Translations under genes and position numbers: made by a program
Notes under the pieces: model-generated
What the model was told of the DNA's origin: nothing
The model's input: only the letters and a program-made list of their open reading frames with translations
Databases searched by the model: none
In this document: positions 1-7,851 of the stretch, piece by piece
How positions within the stretch are numbered: position 1 is the first letter of the stretch
Layout of the letters: the number at the start of each line of letters is the position of its first letter
Assembly: GCA_965277425.1 (NCBI GenBank)
Contig: CBDICR010000005.1
Location: 744,001-808,000 of the forward strand
From: Poindextera sp965277425
GTDB taxonomy: Bacteria > Pseudomonadota > Alphaproteobacteria > Caulobacterales > Caulobacteraceae
Direction: 5' to 3'
DNA: 64,000 bases

Positions 1-106
1 CATCGCCCGCCGCATTCCCTATGTCGCGCCCTCCGGCGGACCCGAAGTCCTAAAAAGCGCTGCTAACGCCGGCCTGGGTTTAACAATCTGCAGGGGGTTA
101 CGTGAA

Positions 107-1348
107 TTGCACACGTACCATTCGCCCCTGGACCTGGTCCGTGAGCGGTCGCCGGAACGTCCTGTCGCACTCGTGCGACCGGACGCCGTGGCCCTAGCGG
201 CGCGCTGGTTCCAGAAGACTTTCAACGGCGACGTCCTTTACGCGGTCAAGGCGAACCCGTCGCCATGGGTGATCGAGGCCTTGGCCAGGAACGGCGTCAA
301 CGCCTTCGATGTGGCCTCCATGCCCGAGATCGAGCTGGTGGCGAGGCATGCGCCCGGCGCGCGCATGGCCTTCATGCATCCGGTGAAGAACAGGTCGGCC
401 ATCTCGGCCGCCTATTTCGACCATGGCGTACGAACCTTCGCCTTCGACACCGAGGACGAGCTGGCCAAGATTCTCGACGCGACCGGCAAGGCCAAGGATC
501 TGAACCTGATCGTGCGGCTGGCGGTGAGCACCGAAGGCGCCTCCTATCCGCTCGCCGGCAAGTTCGGCGTCGAGCCGGCCGAGGCGCCAGGGCTGCTGCT
601 CTCCGCGCGGCGCGCCACCCAGGACCTGATGGGCGTCTCCTTCCATGTCGGCAGCCAGTGCATGCGTCCGACCGCCTATCAGGCGGCCATGGCCCAGGCC
701 TCGCGTTCGCTGGTTCGCGCCGGGGTCTTCGCCGACGTGGTCGATGTGGGCGGCGGCTTTCCGTCCGTCTATCCCGGCATGGTCCCGCCCAGCCTCGGCT
801 TCTACATGGACGCCATCGACCGCGGCTTCGCCGAGATGATGGTGCACGAGACCACCGAACTCTGGTGCGAGCCGGGCCGCGCCCTGGTGGCCGAATGCTC
901 CTCGGTGCTGGCCCGCGTCGAGCTGCGCAAGGGCGACGCCCTCTATCTGAACGACGGCTCCTACGGCTCGCTGTTCGACGCCAGCCACTCAAAATGGCCG
1001 TTCCCGGTCAAGCTGGTTCGCGCCGGCGAGCCGACCGATGCGGCGCTGAGGCCCTTCCGCTTCTATGGGCCGACCTGCGATTCCCTCGACCACATGCCCG
1101 GCCCCTTCTGGTTGCCCGACGACATCGGCGAGGGCGACTATGTCGAGATCGGCATGATGGGCGCCTATGGCGTGGCCATGACCACCCGCTTCAACGGCTA
1201 TGGCGACCTCGACGCCGCCATCGTCGACGACGCGCCCATGGCCTCCATGTACGGTCTGGCCCCGGCCTCGATCCCGACGCCTCGTGTCGAGACGGATACG
1301 GTCGTCAAACTGTCGCGCGCGCGTGGAAAGAAGCGTCGGCGCAGATAG
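107..1348 (+). CDS. Type III PLP-dependent ornithine/lysine decarboxylase
   Basis: Alanine-racemase-fold decarboxylase that should convert ornithine (or lysine) to putrescine (or cadaverine) in the cytoplasm. The motif YAVKANPSP carries the PLP lysine at about residue 48. HVGS and the EPGR loop lie in the barrel, and GPTCDSLD holds the active-site Cys at about residue 324. Length (413 aa) is normal for bacterial enzymes of this family. The chosen TTG start has an AGGGGG ribosome-binding site about 9 nt upstream and gives the usual N-terminus (HTYHSPLDLV); the frame stays open to the window edge, so a longer form cannot be excluded. The next gene is a deoxyhypusine-synthase homologue, which supports a polyamine role. 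Ornithine versus lysine specificity is not decided here. Confidence 0.88.
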   Translation: MHTYHSPLDLVRERSPERPVALVRPDAVALAARWFQKTFNGDVLYAVKANPSPWVIEALARNGVNAFDVASMPEIELVARHAPGARMAFMHPVKNRSAISAAYFDHGVRTFAFDTEDELAKILDATGKAKDLNLIVRLAVSTEGASYPLAGKFGVEPAEAPGLLLSARRATQDLMGVSFHVGSQCMRPTAYQAAMAQASRSLVRAGVFADVVDVGGGFPSVYPGMVPPSLGFYMDAIDRGFAEMMVHETTELWCEPGRALVAECSSVLARVELRKGDALYLNDGSYGSLFDASHSKWPFPVKLVRAGEPTDAALRPFRFYGPTCDSLDHMPGPFWLPDDIGEGDYVEIGMMGAYGVAMTTRFNGYGDLDAAIVDDAPMASMYGLAPASIPTPRVETDTVVKLSRARGKKRRRR

Positions 1349-1355
1349 AGGAGAA

Positions 1356-1473
1356 CCCTCTCCCCCTTGCGGGGAGAGGGCAGGGTGAGGGGGTGACGGC
1401 GGCCACGCCTCAGGCAAAATCCCGCTTCATCGCCCGCACCCCCACCCCAACCCCTCCCCGCAAGGGGGAGGGG
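1356..1473. repeat. Paired inverted hairpin repeat (REP/BIME-like)
   Basis: Two GC-rich hairpins lie between the decarboxylase and the next gene. Hairpin 1 has arms CCCTCTCCCC and GGGGAGAGGG around CTTGC (1356-1380). Hairpin 2 has arms CCCCTCCCC and GGGGAGGGG around GCAAG (1451-1473) and is followed by CTTTTAA. The two are near reverse complements, as in paired REP elements. A related single copy lies at 25169-25191. They may also end or attenuate transcription. Confidence 0.7.
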
Positions 1474-1493
1474 CTTTTAAGGTCGGAGCCGTC

Positions 1494-2534
1494 ATGACCA
1501 AACCCAACACCAAGGCCGAGCTGCTCGCCAAGACGGTCGAGCATGTGGACATCACCGCTTACGACGCCCGTCCGGTGATCGACGCCATGCGGCTGATGAG
1601 CTTCACCTCGCGCGACACGGCCCGGGCCGCCGACATCCTGTCGATGGCCATCGAGGACAAGGCCTGTTCGGTCTGGCTGACCCTGGCCGGTTCCACCAGC
1701 GCCGGCGGCTGCATGCACGTCTATCGCGACATGGTGCGCTTGGGCATGATCGACGTGGTGGTGGCCACCGGCGCCTCGATCATCGACATGGATTTCTTCG
1801 AAGCTCTTGGTTTCAAGCACTATCAGGCCCAGGCCGACGTCGATGATCGCGACCTGCGCGCGCTCTATATCGACCGCATCTACGACACCTATATCGACGA
1901 GGAAGAACTGCAGGCCTGCGATGGCGCGATCAAAGAGATCGCCGACGCCCTGGAGCCGCGCCCCTATTCCTCGCGCGAATTCATCTACGAGATCGGCAAG
2001 TGGCTGGCGGCCGGAAACGCCAAGAAGCCCGGCTCGCTGATTCAGACGGCGTTCGAGGAAGAGGCGGTCATCTTCTGCCCCGCCTTCACCGACTCGTCGG
2101 CCGGCTTCGGCCTGGTCAAACATCAGGCCGAGCGCATCAAGGCCAAAAAGCCCTATGTCAGCATCGATTCCGTCGCCGATTTCCGCGAGCTGACCGATGT
2201 GAAGATCGCCGCCAAGACCACGGGCCTATTCATGGTCGGCGGCGGCGTGCCGAAGAACTTCGCCCAGGACACCGTGGTCTGCGCCGAGATTCTCGGGATC
2301 GAGGCCGAGATGCACAAATACGCCGTGCAGATCACCGTCGCCGACGTGCGCGACGGCGCCTGTTCCTCCTCGACGCTGAAGGAGGCCCAGTCCTGGGGCA
2401 AGGTGGACGTGACCTACGAGCAGATGGTGTTCGCCGAGGCCACCACCGTCGTGCCTTTGATCGGCTCGGACGCCTATCACCGCGAGGGGTGGAAAACCCG
2501 CGACAAGCGCCGTTTCGCCCAGCTGTTCGCCTGA
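1494..2534 (+). CDS. Deoxyhypusine synthase-like protein
   Basis: Member of the deoxyhypusine synthase family (346 aa, NAD-dependent aminobutyl transfer from spermidine in eukaryotes and archaea). The family catalytic lysine is present in the motif EAQSWGK (K303), and the NAD-binding glycine-rich stretch MVGGGVPKN is at about 247-255. Bacteria lack eIF5A, the classical substrate, so the product is more likely a polyamine such as homospermidine or another aminobutyl transfer product; this is inference. It follows a putative ornithine decarboxylase, which would supply putrescine as acceptor. The start has GGAG 7 nt upstream. Confidence 0.85.
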   Translation: MTKPNTKAELLAKTVEHVDITAYDARPVIDAMRLMSFTSRDTARAADILSMAIEDKACSVWLTLAGSTSAGGCMHVYRDMVRLGMIDVVVATGASIIDMDFFEALGFKHYQAQADVDDRDLRALYIDRIYDTYIDEEELQACDGAIKEIADALEPRPYSSREFIYEIGKWLAAGNAKKPGSLIQTAFEEEAVIFCPAFTDSSAGFGLVKHQAERIKAKKPYVSIDSVADFRELTDVKIAAKTTGLFMVGGGVPKNFAQDTVVCAEILGIEAEMHKYAVQITVADVRDGACSSSTLKEAQSWGKVDVTYEQMVFAEATTVVPLIGSDAYHREGWKTRDKRRFAQLFA

Positions 2535-2593
2535 GCGGAGCGACGGGGGATCGCCAGCTTGCGCGATGACCGGTTCGGCCCTACCTCGACGGG

Positions 2594-3079
2594 ATGGGCA
2601 CCAACTGCACCCATACGCACGCCGAGCCGGGTCTCGGCGGGGCCGGGCTGAAGGCGGAGCTGAAGGACGCCGAGCGGCGCTGTGAGGCCGAGCGTCTGCG
2701 GCTGACCGAGCCGCGCCGCCGCGCGCTGGAAATGCTGCTGCGCGCCGGCCAGCCGGTGAAGGCCTATGATCTGCTGCCCAGGTTCCACGCCGGCGGCCGC
2801 GCGGCCAAGCCGCCGACGGTCTATCGCGCGCTGGAATTCCTCGAACGCCACGGCCTGGCGCACCGAATCGAAAGCCTGAACGCCTATGTCGCCTGTCGTC
2901 GGGTCGGCGAGAGCCATGGCGCGGCCTTCCTGATCTGCGACTGCTGCGGCGCCACCGCCGAGGTCGAGCCCAAGGCGGTCGTGGACATGGACGCCATCGG
3001 CGCCGAGACCGGCTACCGCCTGACCTCGCTCACCATCGAAGCTCACGGCCTCTGCGCGGCTTGCGCGGCCGACGCCTGA
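2594..3079 (+). CDS. Fur-family regulator, Zur-like
   Basis: A 161-aa Fur-superfamily metalloregulator. The N-terminal winged helix has LTEPRRRALEMLL and PPTVYRALEFLERHGL (DNA-recognition helix at about residues 70-90). The C-terminal dimerisation domain has two Cys pairs, CDCC (at about 116-119) and CAAC near the end, which form the structural zinc site. The Cys arrangement and the HGLCAAC ending resemble Zur more than Fur. It probably represses zinc-uptake genes when zinc is sufficient. No zinc transporter is adjacent, so the Zur assignment rests on sequence alone. Confidence 0.8.
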   Translation: MGTNCTHTHAEPGLGGAGLKAELKDAERRCEAERLRLTEPRRRALEMLLRAGQPVKAYDLLPRFHAGGRAAKPPTVYRALEFLERHGLAHRIESLNAYVACRRVGESHGAAFLICDCCGATAEVEPKAVVDMDAIGAETGYRLTSLTIEAHGLCAACAADA

Positions 3080-3097
3080 GGCGCGCGTCAGCCCCAC

Positions 3098-3976
3098 CTA
3101 ATCCCCGATCGCCGCCCTCAGGGCCTTGCGGACCAGGTCGGGGCGTTCCATCGGCAGGAAGTGGGTGGTTGCGGGCACGGTCTCGACTCTGATCCGTCCG
3201 TCGGCGGTCAACGGACCGATCCGGGCGTCGACATTGCAGGTCGAGGCGCGTTCGGCGCGCAGGATGGCGATGGGGCAAAGGCTGCGATCGAACGCCGCCC
3301 AGGAATCGTGGGCCTGGGCGAGGTAGTTGGAGGCCTCCCATTCCGGCGCGCAGGCGAGCTCGACGGTCCCGTCGGGCCGGTCGCGAAAGCCGTCCTCGAC
3401 ATAGTCGGTCAGCATCGGCTCTGGCCAGGTGGCGAAGGCCCCGCGGCCGCGATAGGACTGGATGGCGGCCTGGCGGCTGTCGAAAATCTTGCGCCGCCTC
3501 GATGCGGCCTGGACGAGGGGGGAGCCGGTCGGGTCTCCGCTCCGTTCAGGCGGCGGGATCACTGGGTCGAACAGCACGAGCGCGCGGACATGCTCCGGCG
3601 CATCGGCGGCGGCGAACAGGCTGAGGGTTGCGCCCATCGAGTGGCCAGCCAGCACCACGGGACCGAGGTCGAGCGTCTCCAGGAAGGCGATCAGGTCGTC
3701 GCGCAGGTCGAGCCAGGATCGGCGCCCCTGCGGCTCGGCCGGCGCGCGGGTTCGGCCGTGACCGCGCAGGTCCAGGGCGAGCAGGCGCAGATCGCCGGCC
3801 AGGGGGCCGAGGATCGTCCTATAGGTGCGCGCGTTGAAGCCGTTGGCATGCAGGAAGACCGCATCAACTGGACGCTCGGTCGGACCGAAGTCGAGATAGG
3901 CGAACTCGCCGGCGCCGGCCACGGTTTCGAGCCGCAGCGTAGGCCGGCGAGGTTCGTAGGCGACAGCGGCGTCCAT
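3098..3976 (-). CDS. Alpha/beta hydrolase
   Basis: A 292-aa alpha/beta-hydrolase-fold protein without signal peptide. Oxyanion-region motif HANGFN is near residue 43, the nucleophile elbow is GHSMGA (Ser at about 113), an Asp follows in the VLFDP region, and the C-terminal catalytic His is in ATTHFLPME. The residues match esterase, epoxide hydrolase or haloperoxidase-type members; the substrate cannot be told. It is convergent with the Zur-like gene and divergent from the DUF488 gene. Confidence 0.82.
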   Translation of the reverse strand: MDAAVAYEPRRPTLRLETVAGAGEFAYLDFGPTERPVDAVFLHANGFNARTYRTILGPLAGDLRLLALDLRGHGRTRAPAEPQGRRSWLDLRDDLIAFLETLDLGPVVLAGHSMGATLSLFAAADAPEHVRALVLFDPVIPPPERSGDPTGSPLVQAASRRRKIFDSRQAAIQSYRGRGAFATWPEPMLTDYVEDGFRDRPDGTVELACAPEWEASNYLAQAHDSWAAFDRSLCPIAILRAERASTCNVDARIGPLTADGRIRVETVPATTHFLPMERPDLVRKALRAAIGD

Positions 3977-4026
3977 TCGGCGTCCTTTGCGCTTTGGGCT
4001 GGCTGCATAGGCGATGGAGGCGCGCG

Positions 4027-4461
4027 ATGAAACTGTTCACCATCGGCTATCAGGCCGCGACCCAGGGCGAGGTGATCCAGCGGCTCAAGGCGGCGGGGGT
4101 CGAGGTGCTGGTCGACGTCCGCGCGATGGCCGCTTCGCGCCGGGCGGGATTTTCGAAAAAGCTGCTGGCCGCCGGCCTGGCCGATGCGGGGATCGACTAT
4201 GTCCACCTGCGCGCGCTCGGCACGCCCGCGGCGGGGCGCATGGCTGCCCGCGCCGGACGCACGGCGGAAATGCAGGCCATCTATAACGGCTATCTGGATA
4301 ACGAACCGGCCGCCCAGGCGGAGCTCGCCCAGGCGGCCGAAATCGCGTCGGCGCGGCCCTCGGCCTTGCTCTGCCTCGAGGCCGACGCCGGGGACTGTCA
4401 CCGCAGCCTCATCGCCGCGCGCTTGGTCGAGCGCGACGGCTTTGAGGTGGTGAACCTTTAG
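4027..4461 (+). CDS. DUF488 family protein
   Basis: A 144-aa protein of the DUF488 family. It starts with the characteristic MKLFTIGYQ, has LVDVRAMAASRRAGFSK in the middle and ends with a conserved CLEADAGDCHRS motif. Molecular function is not established; some members sit near restriction or DNA-repair genes, which is not the case here. The ATG at 4027 was chosen because GGAGG lies at 4016-4020 and the family N-terminus begins there, rather than at an in-frame upstream ATG at 3994. Confidence 0.82.
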   Translation: MKLFTIGYQAATQGEVIQRLKAAGVEVLVDVRAMAASRRAGFSKKLLAAGLADAGIDYVHLRALGTPAAGRMAARAGRTAEMQAIYNGYLDNEPAAQAELAQAAEIASARPSALLCLEADAGDCHRSLIAARLVERDGFEVVNL

Positions 4462-4464
4462 GGG

Positions 4465-4644
4465 TTACGGACCGACGATGGGGCCGCGGCCACGTCGGTG
4501 CATGACCAGCGAGATCACGAACAGGACCAAGAAGGCCAGGAACAGAATCTTGGCGATGCCCGCCGCCGCGCCCGCGATGCCGGCGAATCCAAGCACGCCG
4601 GCGACCAAGGCCACCACGAGAAATATCAAAGCCCAGCTCAGCAT
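4465..4644 (-). CDS. DUF1328 (YtjA-like) small membrane protein
   Basis: A 59-residue protein beginning MLSWALIFLVVALVAG, with two hydrophobic segments (about 3-22 and 28-48) separated by a Gly/Ala-rich turn (GFAGIAGAAAGIAK) and a short basic tail. This is the classic DUF1328 layout. Such proteins are commonly stress-induced in alphaproteobacteria. A near-consensus general-stress promoter (GGAAC-N16-CATT) lies 57-81 nt upstream. It ends 4 nt after the convergent DUF488 gene. Confidence 0.85.
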   Translation of the reverse strand: MLSWALIFLVVALVAGVLGFAGIAGAAAGIAKILFLAFLVLFVISLVMHRRGRGPIVGP

Positions 4645-4700
4645 GACGTCCTCTCCACTTGCCCGACGCTCGCCTGATCGGCGCGTCTTGTAAGGGCTTC

Positions 4701-4725
4701 AATGTCGGTTTGGAGCAAGCGTTCC
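4701..4725 (-). promoter_or_regulatory. Near-consensus EcfG/SigT-type promoter for the DUF1328 gene
   Basis: On the minus strand GGAAC (4725-4721), 16 nt, then CATT (4704-4701), against the alphaproteobacterial general-stress consensus GGAAC-N16/17-CGTT: one mismatch in the -10. It points at the DUF1328 start at 4644. Inference from motif only. Confidence 0.45.
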
Positions 4726-4735
4726 GGGTGGGACT

Positions 4736-5122
4736 TTAGCGCGGTCGGCGGCGGTTCTGGAAGAAGGCGCGGGCGATTTCGGCGATGACCCGCGGATTGC
4801 GCATGGCCATGACGCCGGCCGCGACCGCGATGCCGGCCGAGGCGATCGGCTTGCCGCGCACCAGTTCCATCAGGTCACCCGCCACGCCGTCGGGGCTGGC
4901 GGGCGTGGCGCCGCGGCGACGGCCGCGCGGCATGGCGGCGAACCCGCCGATGGCCACGATCAGGGCGAAGGCCGCGGCCACGACGGCGCTCGCGCCGGCG
5001 TCGCCCAGCATGGGCTGGACCAGCGCATAAAGGGCGAAGGCCAGGGCGACGACGACAACCGCCGCGGCGGTGGAGATCGCCGCGATCGCCACCGCGCCCA
5101 TGAGCAACCGTCTGAAGATCAC
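4736..5122 (-). CDS. Small inner-membrane protein of unknown function
   Basis: A 128-aa protein with two long hydrophobic helices (about residues 5-37 and 44-64), then a basic stretch PRGRRRG and an amphipathic, Arg-rich C-terminus. It resembles the holin-like or DUF1469-type membrane proteins often paired with ElaB/DUF883 proteins, but I cannot name a family firmly. Its start overlaps the DUF883 stop by 4 nt (ATGA), so the two are translationally coupled and likely share the upstream stress promoter. Confidence 0.65.
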   Translation of the reverse strand: MIFRRLLMGAVAIAAISTAAAVVVVALAFALYALVQPMLGDAGASAVVAAAFALIVAIGGFAAMPRGRRRGATPASPDGVAGDLMELVRGKPIASAGIAVAAGVMAMRNPRVIAEIARAFFQNRRRPR

Positions 5123-5409
5123 CGACGCCCGCCGGCGAGCAGGACGCCGATCAGCACGCCGACGCCAAGCGCCGCGACGGTCGTGGTCAGGGGCCGTTCC
5201 TGCACCTTCTCGGCGACATAGCGCTGGGCGACGTCGATGGAGTCCCCGGCGGTGTCGGCATAGGCGCGGGCCTGGACGCGCAGGGTCTCAAGCCCTTCCT
5301 GGATCGTGCGCTGGGCGCGCTCGGTCATGTCGTTGATGTTCTTTTCGGCGTCCTTGATGGTCTTGTCGACGCGGTTTGCCGTTTCGTCGATGGCGGTGCT
5401 GGCGGGCAT
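5119..5409 (-). CDS. DUF883/ElaB-like membrane-anchored protein
   Basis: A 96-aa protein: a hydrophilic, predicted amphipathic-helical N-terminal region (about 10-60) followed by a conserved ERPLTTTVAALGVGVLIG C-terminal anchor ending LLAGGRR. This is the layout of DUF883/ElaB/YqjD proteins, which anchor ribosomes or other cargo to the membrane in stationary-phase E. coli. The ATG at 5409 is preferred over an upstream in-frame start because GGAG lies just upstream. It is the first gene of a two-gene operon and has a consensus general-stress promoter 56-81 nt upstream. Confidence 0.78.
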   Translation of the reverse strand: MPASTAIDETANRVDKTIKDAEKNINDMTERAQRTIQEGLETLRVQARAYADTAGDSIDVAQRYVAEKVQERPLTTTVAALGVGVLIGVLLAGGRR

Positions 5410-5464
5410 GGGATGTCTCCGTGGCGTCGATGGGATGAAAGAAACGCTGAAGCTTTGGACTTTG

Positions 5465-5490
5465 AACGCGATCGCGACCGACGCGGTTCC
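5465..5490 (-). promoter_or_regulatory. EcfG/SigT-type general-stress promoter
   Basis: The minus strand reads GGAAC (5490-5486), 17 nt, CGTT (5468-5465), an exact match to the alphaproteobacterial general-stress sigma consensus. It lies about 56 nt upstream of the DUF883 start, a sensible leader length. Motif match is seen; use by EcfG/SigT is inferred. Confidence 0.65.
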
Positions 5491-5554
5491 GAGATCCAGG
5501 TTTTGCCGAACGGCGCGAACCGGCTGCATGACGCTTTCCTAATCCCTCCGCAAG

Positions 5555-7144
5555 GTGTTCTCTATCCTGAATGATTTGTTCTCGACGGTCCGACATCGGA
5601 TCGCCGCAAAAGGGCTTCAGTGGTCGCTTATGGATCGCATCGAGGCAGCGGAGCCGTCAGCGCTTGAACTAAGAGGCGCGCGCCCGGCTTCGCCCGAGCC
5701 AGACGCGGCCGTGGAACGCCGTCTGCAGCGGGTCGTTGCCCTGGCCGCGCTCGCCTTTTCCGTCTCCCGCGCCGCCATCGCCCTGTTCGAGGACGGCGAA
5801 GCGCGCGTGAAGGCCAAGGTCGCGCCGGCTGGCGGCGATTGGCCGCCGGCGAGCCAGCTGCAGACGCGATGGCGCGGTCTGCGCGAGGCCGTGATCTCCA
5901 CCGACGAGCAGGGGTTTCATGCCGCCGCGCCTCTCTTCGCCGTCGACGGGCCTGTGCTGGGCGTTTTGCTGCTCGACGAACCGAAGCCGCTCGCGGTCAA
6001 CGCTCAGGCCGGCCGCGCGGCCCTGATCGAGCTGGCCGCGCTGGCCGCCGAAGAGGTGACCCGCAAGCGCGACGAGGCCGAGCGCGAGACCCTGGTCGCC
6101 GAACTCGATCACCGGGTGAAGAACGTGCTGGCCGCCGTGCAGTCCCTGGCCGCCCAGTCCGCCCGCAAGGCCTCGTCGCTGGACGGCTTCCTGAAGACCT
6201 TTGCCGGCCGGCTGAAATCCATGGCCTCGGCTCATCAGCTGCTCACCGCCACGCGCTGGCGCGGCGCGGGCATGCAGAACATCGCCGCCGCGGAACTGGG
6301 CGGCCTCGCGCCCGGCCAGACGCGGTGGCAGGGGCCAGACCTGCTGTTGACGCCGCGCGCGGCCAACGCCATGTCGCTCGCCCTGCATGAACTGGCCACC
6401 AATGCGGTGAAGTTCGGGGCGCTATCCACCGAGTCCGGCCGGGTCGACGTCGCCTGGCGGGTGGTCGGCGGCGGCGGGCTCGAGCTGCTCTGGGCCGAAA
6501 GCGGCGGCCCGCCGGTCGCCCCGCCGACCCGTCGCGGCTTCGGCGCCACCTTGCTGGACAAGGTCACCGGCCGCGAACTCGGCGGCGAGGCGCGCATCGA
6601 GCATCGCCGAGACGGCGTGCGCGCCACCCTGGTCGCGGGGGTCTCGGCCCTGGCCGCCCAGCCCGCCGCCTCGCCCGCTCCCGCGCCCAGCGCCGAGGCG
6701 CCAAGCCTCACGGGCGCCTCGGCTGGCGCGCCCTATGTCGATCCCGCCGGCCGCATCAAGGGCCTGCGCGTGCTGATCGTCGAGGACGCGCTGCTGCTGG
6801 CGCTTGAGCTGGAAGCCGGCCTCTCCGAAGCCGGCGCCAAGGTCGCGGGCTCCGCCGCGGACGTCGAAGAGGGCCTGCGCATGGCCGAGCTGCCGCTGGA
6901 CGCCGCGGTGCTGGACGCCAATCTGAACGGCGAGTCCGTCTTGCCGGTCGCCCAGGCCCTGGCCGCGCGCGGCGTACCCTTCGTCTTCGCCACCGGCTAC
7001 GGCGATTCCAAGTTCGCGCCCCAGGGGTTCGACGCGCCCCTGATCCGCAAGCCCTATGACGTCACCCAGGTCGCCGCTGCGCTGGCGGAAATCACCGGCC
7101 GCGCGGCGCGGTGCGACCCAGAGGAACCGAGCCCGCCCGCGTGA
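5555..7144 (+). CDS. HWE/HisKA_2 hybrid histidine kinase with C-terminal receiver
   Basis: A soluble hybrid sensor kinase of 529 aa. An N-terminal GAF-like region (about 50-170) has no transmembrane helix. The phospho-acceptor motif ELDHRVKN places His at 186. The HWE-type ATPase has LALHELATNAVKFGAL (275-290) and the W-x-E signature LLWAES (W313, E315). A Pro/Ala linker (about 370-395) leads to a receiver domain (404-516) with phospho-Asp D454 and Lys in RKP (499). HWE kinases often feed the PhyR/EcfG stress pathway, and its neighbours carry such promoters; a role there is inference. The GTG start at 5555 has no good ribosome-binding site; ATG at 5630 is an alternative. Confidence 0.85.
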   Translation: MFSILNDLFSTVRHRIAAKGLQWSLMDRIEAAEPSALELRGARPASPEPDAAVERRLQRVVALAALAFSVSRAAIALFEDGEARVKAKVAPAGGDWPPASQLQTRWRGLREAVISTDEQGFHAAAPLFAVDGPVLGVLLLDEPKPLAVNAQAGRAALIELAALAAEEVTRKRDEAERETLVAELDHRVKNVLAAVQSLAAQSARKASSLDGFLKTFAGRLKSMASAHQLLTATRWRGAGMQNIAAAELGGLAPGQTRWQGPDLLLTPRAANAMSLALHELATNAVKFGALSTESGRVDVAWRVVGGGGLELLWAESGGPPVAPPTRRGFGATLLDKVTGRELGGEARIEHRRDGVRATLVAGVSALAAQPAASPAPAPSAEAPSLTGASAGAPYVDPAGRIKGLRVLIVEDALLLALELEAGLSEAGAKVAGSAADVEEGLRMAELPLDAAVLDANLNGESVLPVAQALAARGVPFVFATGYGDSKFAPQGFDAPLIRKPYDVTQVAAALAEITGRAARCDPEEPSPPA

Positions 7145-7197
7145 GCTTATGACGAAAGGGCGCCGTGAGTGCGCCTGGGAATTCGGGAGCTTCGAGC

Positions 7198-7851
7198 ATG
7201 CGCCGCTATCTTCTCATCGCCAGCGCCGCCGCCCTTCTCGCGGCGTGCAACCACCCGGCCGGCAATACCGACGCCGCGGCCGCCAGCGCCGACCAAGCCG
7301 CGGCCAGCGCCGCGAGCGTCGCCGACAGCGCCGCCGCCGCGGCCATGAGCGCGGCCGGCGCCGCCAACGCCTCAGCCGCCAGCGCCTCCCTCAGCGCCGC
7401 GAGCACCGCGCCGTCGACGCCTGATTTCGTCAACGCCGCCGCCTCGACCGACATGTTCGAGATTCAAGCCGCCAAGATCGCCGAGACGCGTTCGAAGACC
7501 GCCGACGTGAAGGCTTTCGCGGCCATGATGATTCACGACCACACCCAATCGACCGCCAATCTGAAAGTCGCGATCGAGGCCTCGGGCGCGGCGGTCAGCC
7601 TGCCGAGCGCCCTGCCGTCGGACCTGCAGACCAAACTCGACCAACTGAACGCGGCGCCGGCCGCCGACTTCGACAAGGCCTACATCGACAGCCAGGTCAT
7701 GGCCCACCAGAAGGCGCTCGGCGTCATGAAAGCCTATGCAGCGAACGGCGACACGCCTCAGATCAAGGACTTCGCCACTACGACCGCCGCCGTCGTCCAG
7801 ATGCACCTGACCAAGGCCACGGCGATCCAGGCGGGCATGCCGCAAACCTAG
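7198..7851 (+). CDS. DUF4142 lipoprotein
   Basis: A 217-aa exported lipoprotein. The signal peptide MRRYLLIASAAALLAAC has a lipobox (LAAC, Cys 17). An Ala/Ser-rich low-complexity linker (about 24-75) is followed by the DUF4142 helical domain (FVNAAASTDMFEIQAAKIAE, VKAFAAMMIHDH, YIDSQVMAHQKALGVM). DUF4142 proteins are ferritin-like four-helix proteins of unknown function in the envelope. The ATG at 7198 is chosen because the signal peptide starts there. It ends convergently with siroheme synthase, overlapping it by 4 nt. Confidence 0.85.
   Translation: MRRYLLIASAAALLAACNHPAGNTDAAAASADQAAASAASVADSAAAAAMSAAGAANASAASASLSAASTAPSTPDFVNAAASTDMFEIQAAKIAETRSKTADVKAFAAMMIHDHTQSTANLKVAIEASGAAVSLPSALPSDLQTKLDQLNAAPAADFDKAYIDSQVMAHQKALGVMKAYAANGDTPQIKDFATTTAAVVQMHLTKATAIQAGMPQT

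Noticed and set aside
1..106. A speF-type leader RNA before the decarboxylase
   Set aside because: Only 106 nt of leader are visible and I could not make out the conserved structure; needs upstream sequence and a covariance search.
194..988. Long open frame on the minus strand inside the decarboxylase gene (and many like it elsewhere)
   Set aside because: High GC makes long antisense frames common; they have no domain motifs, and the plus-strand gene has clear family motifs.
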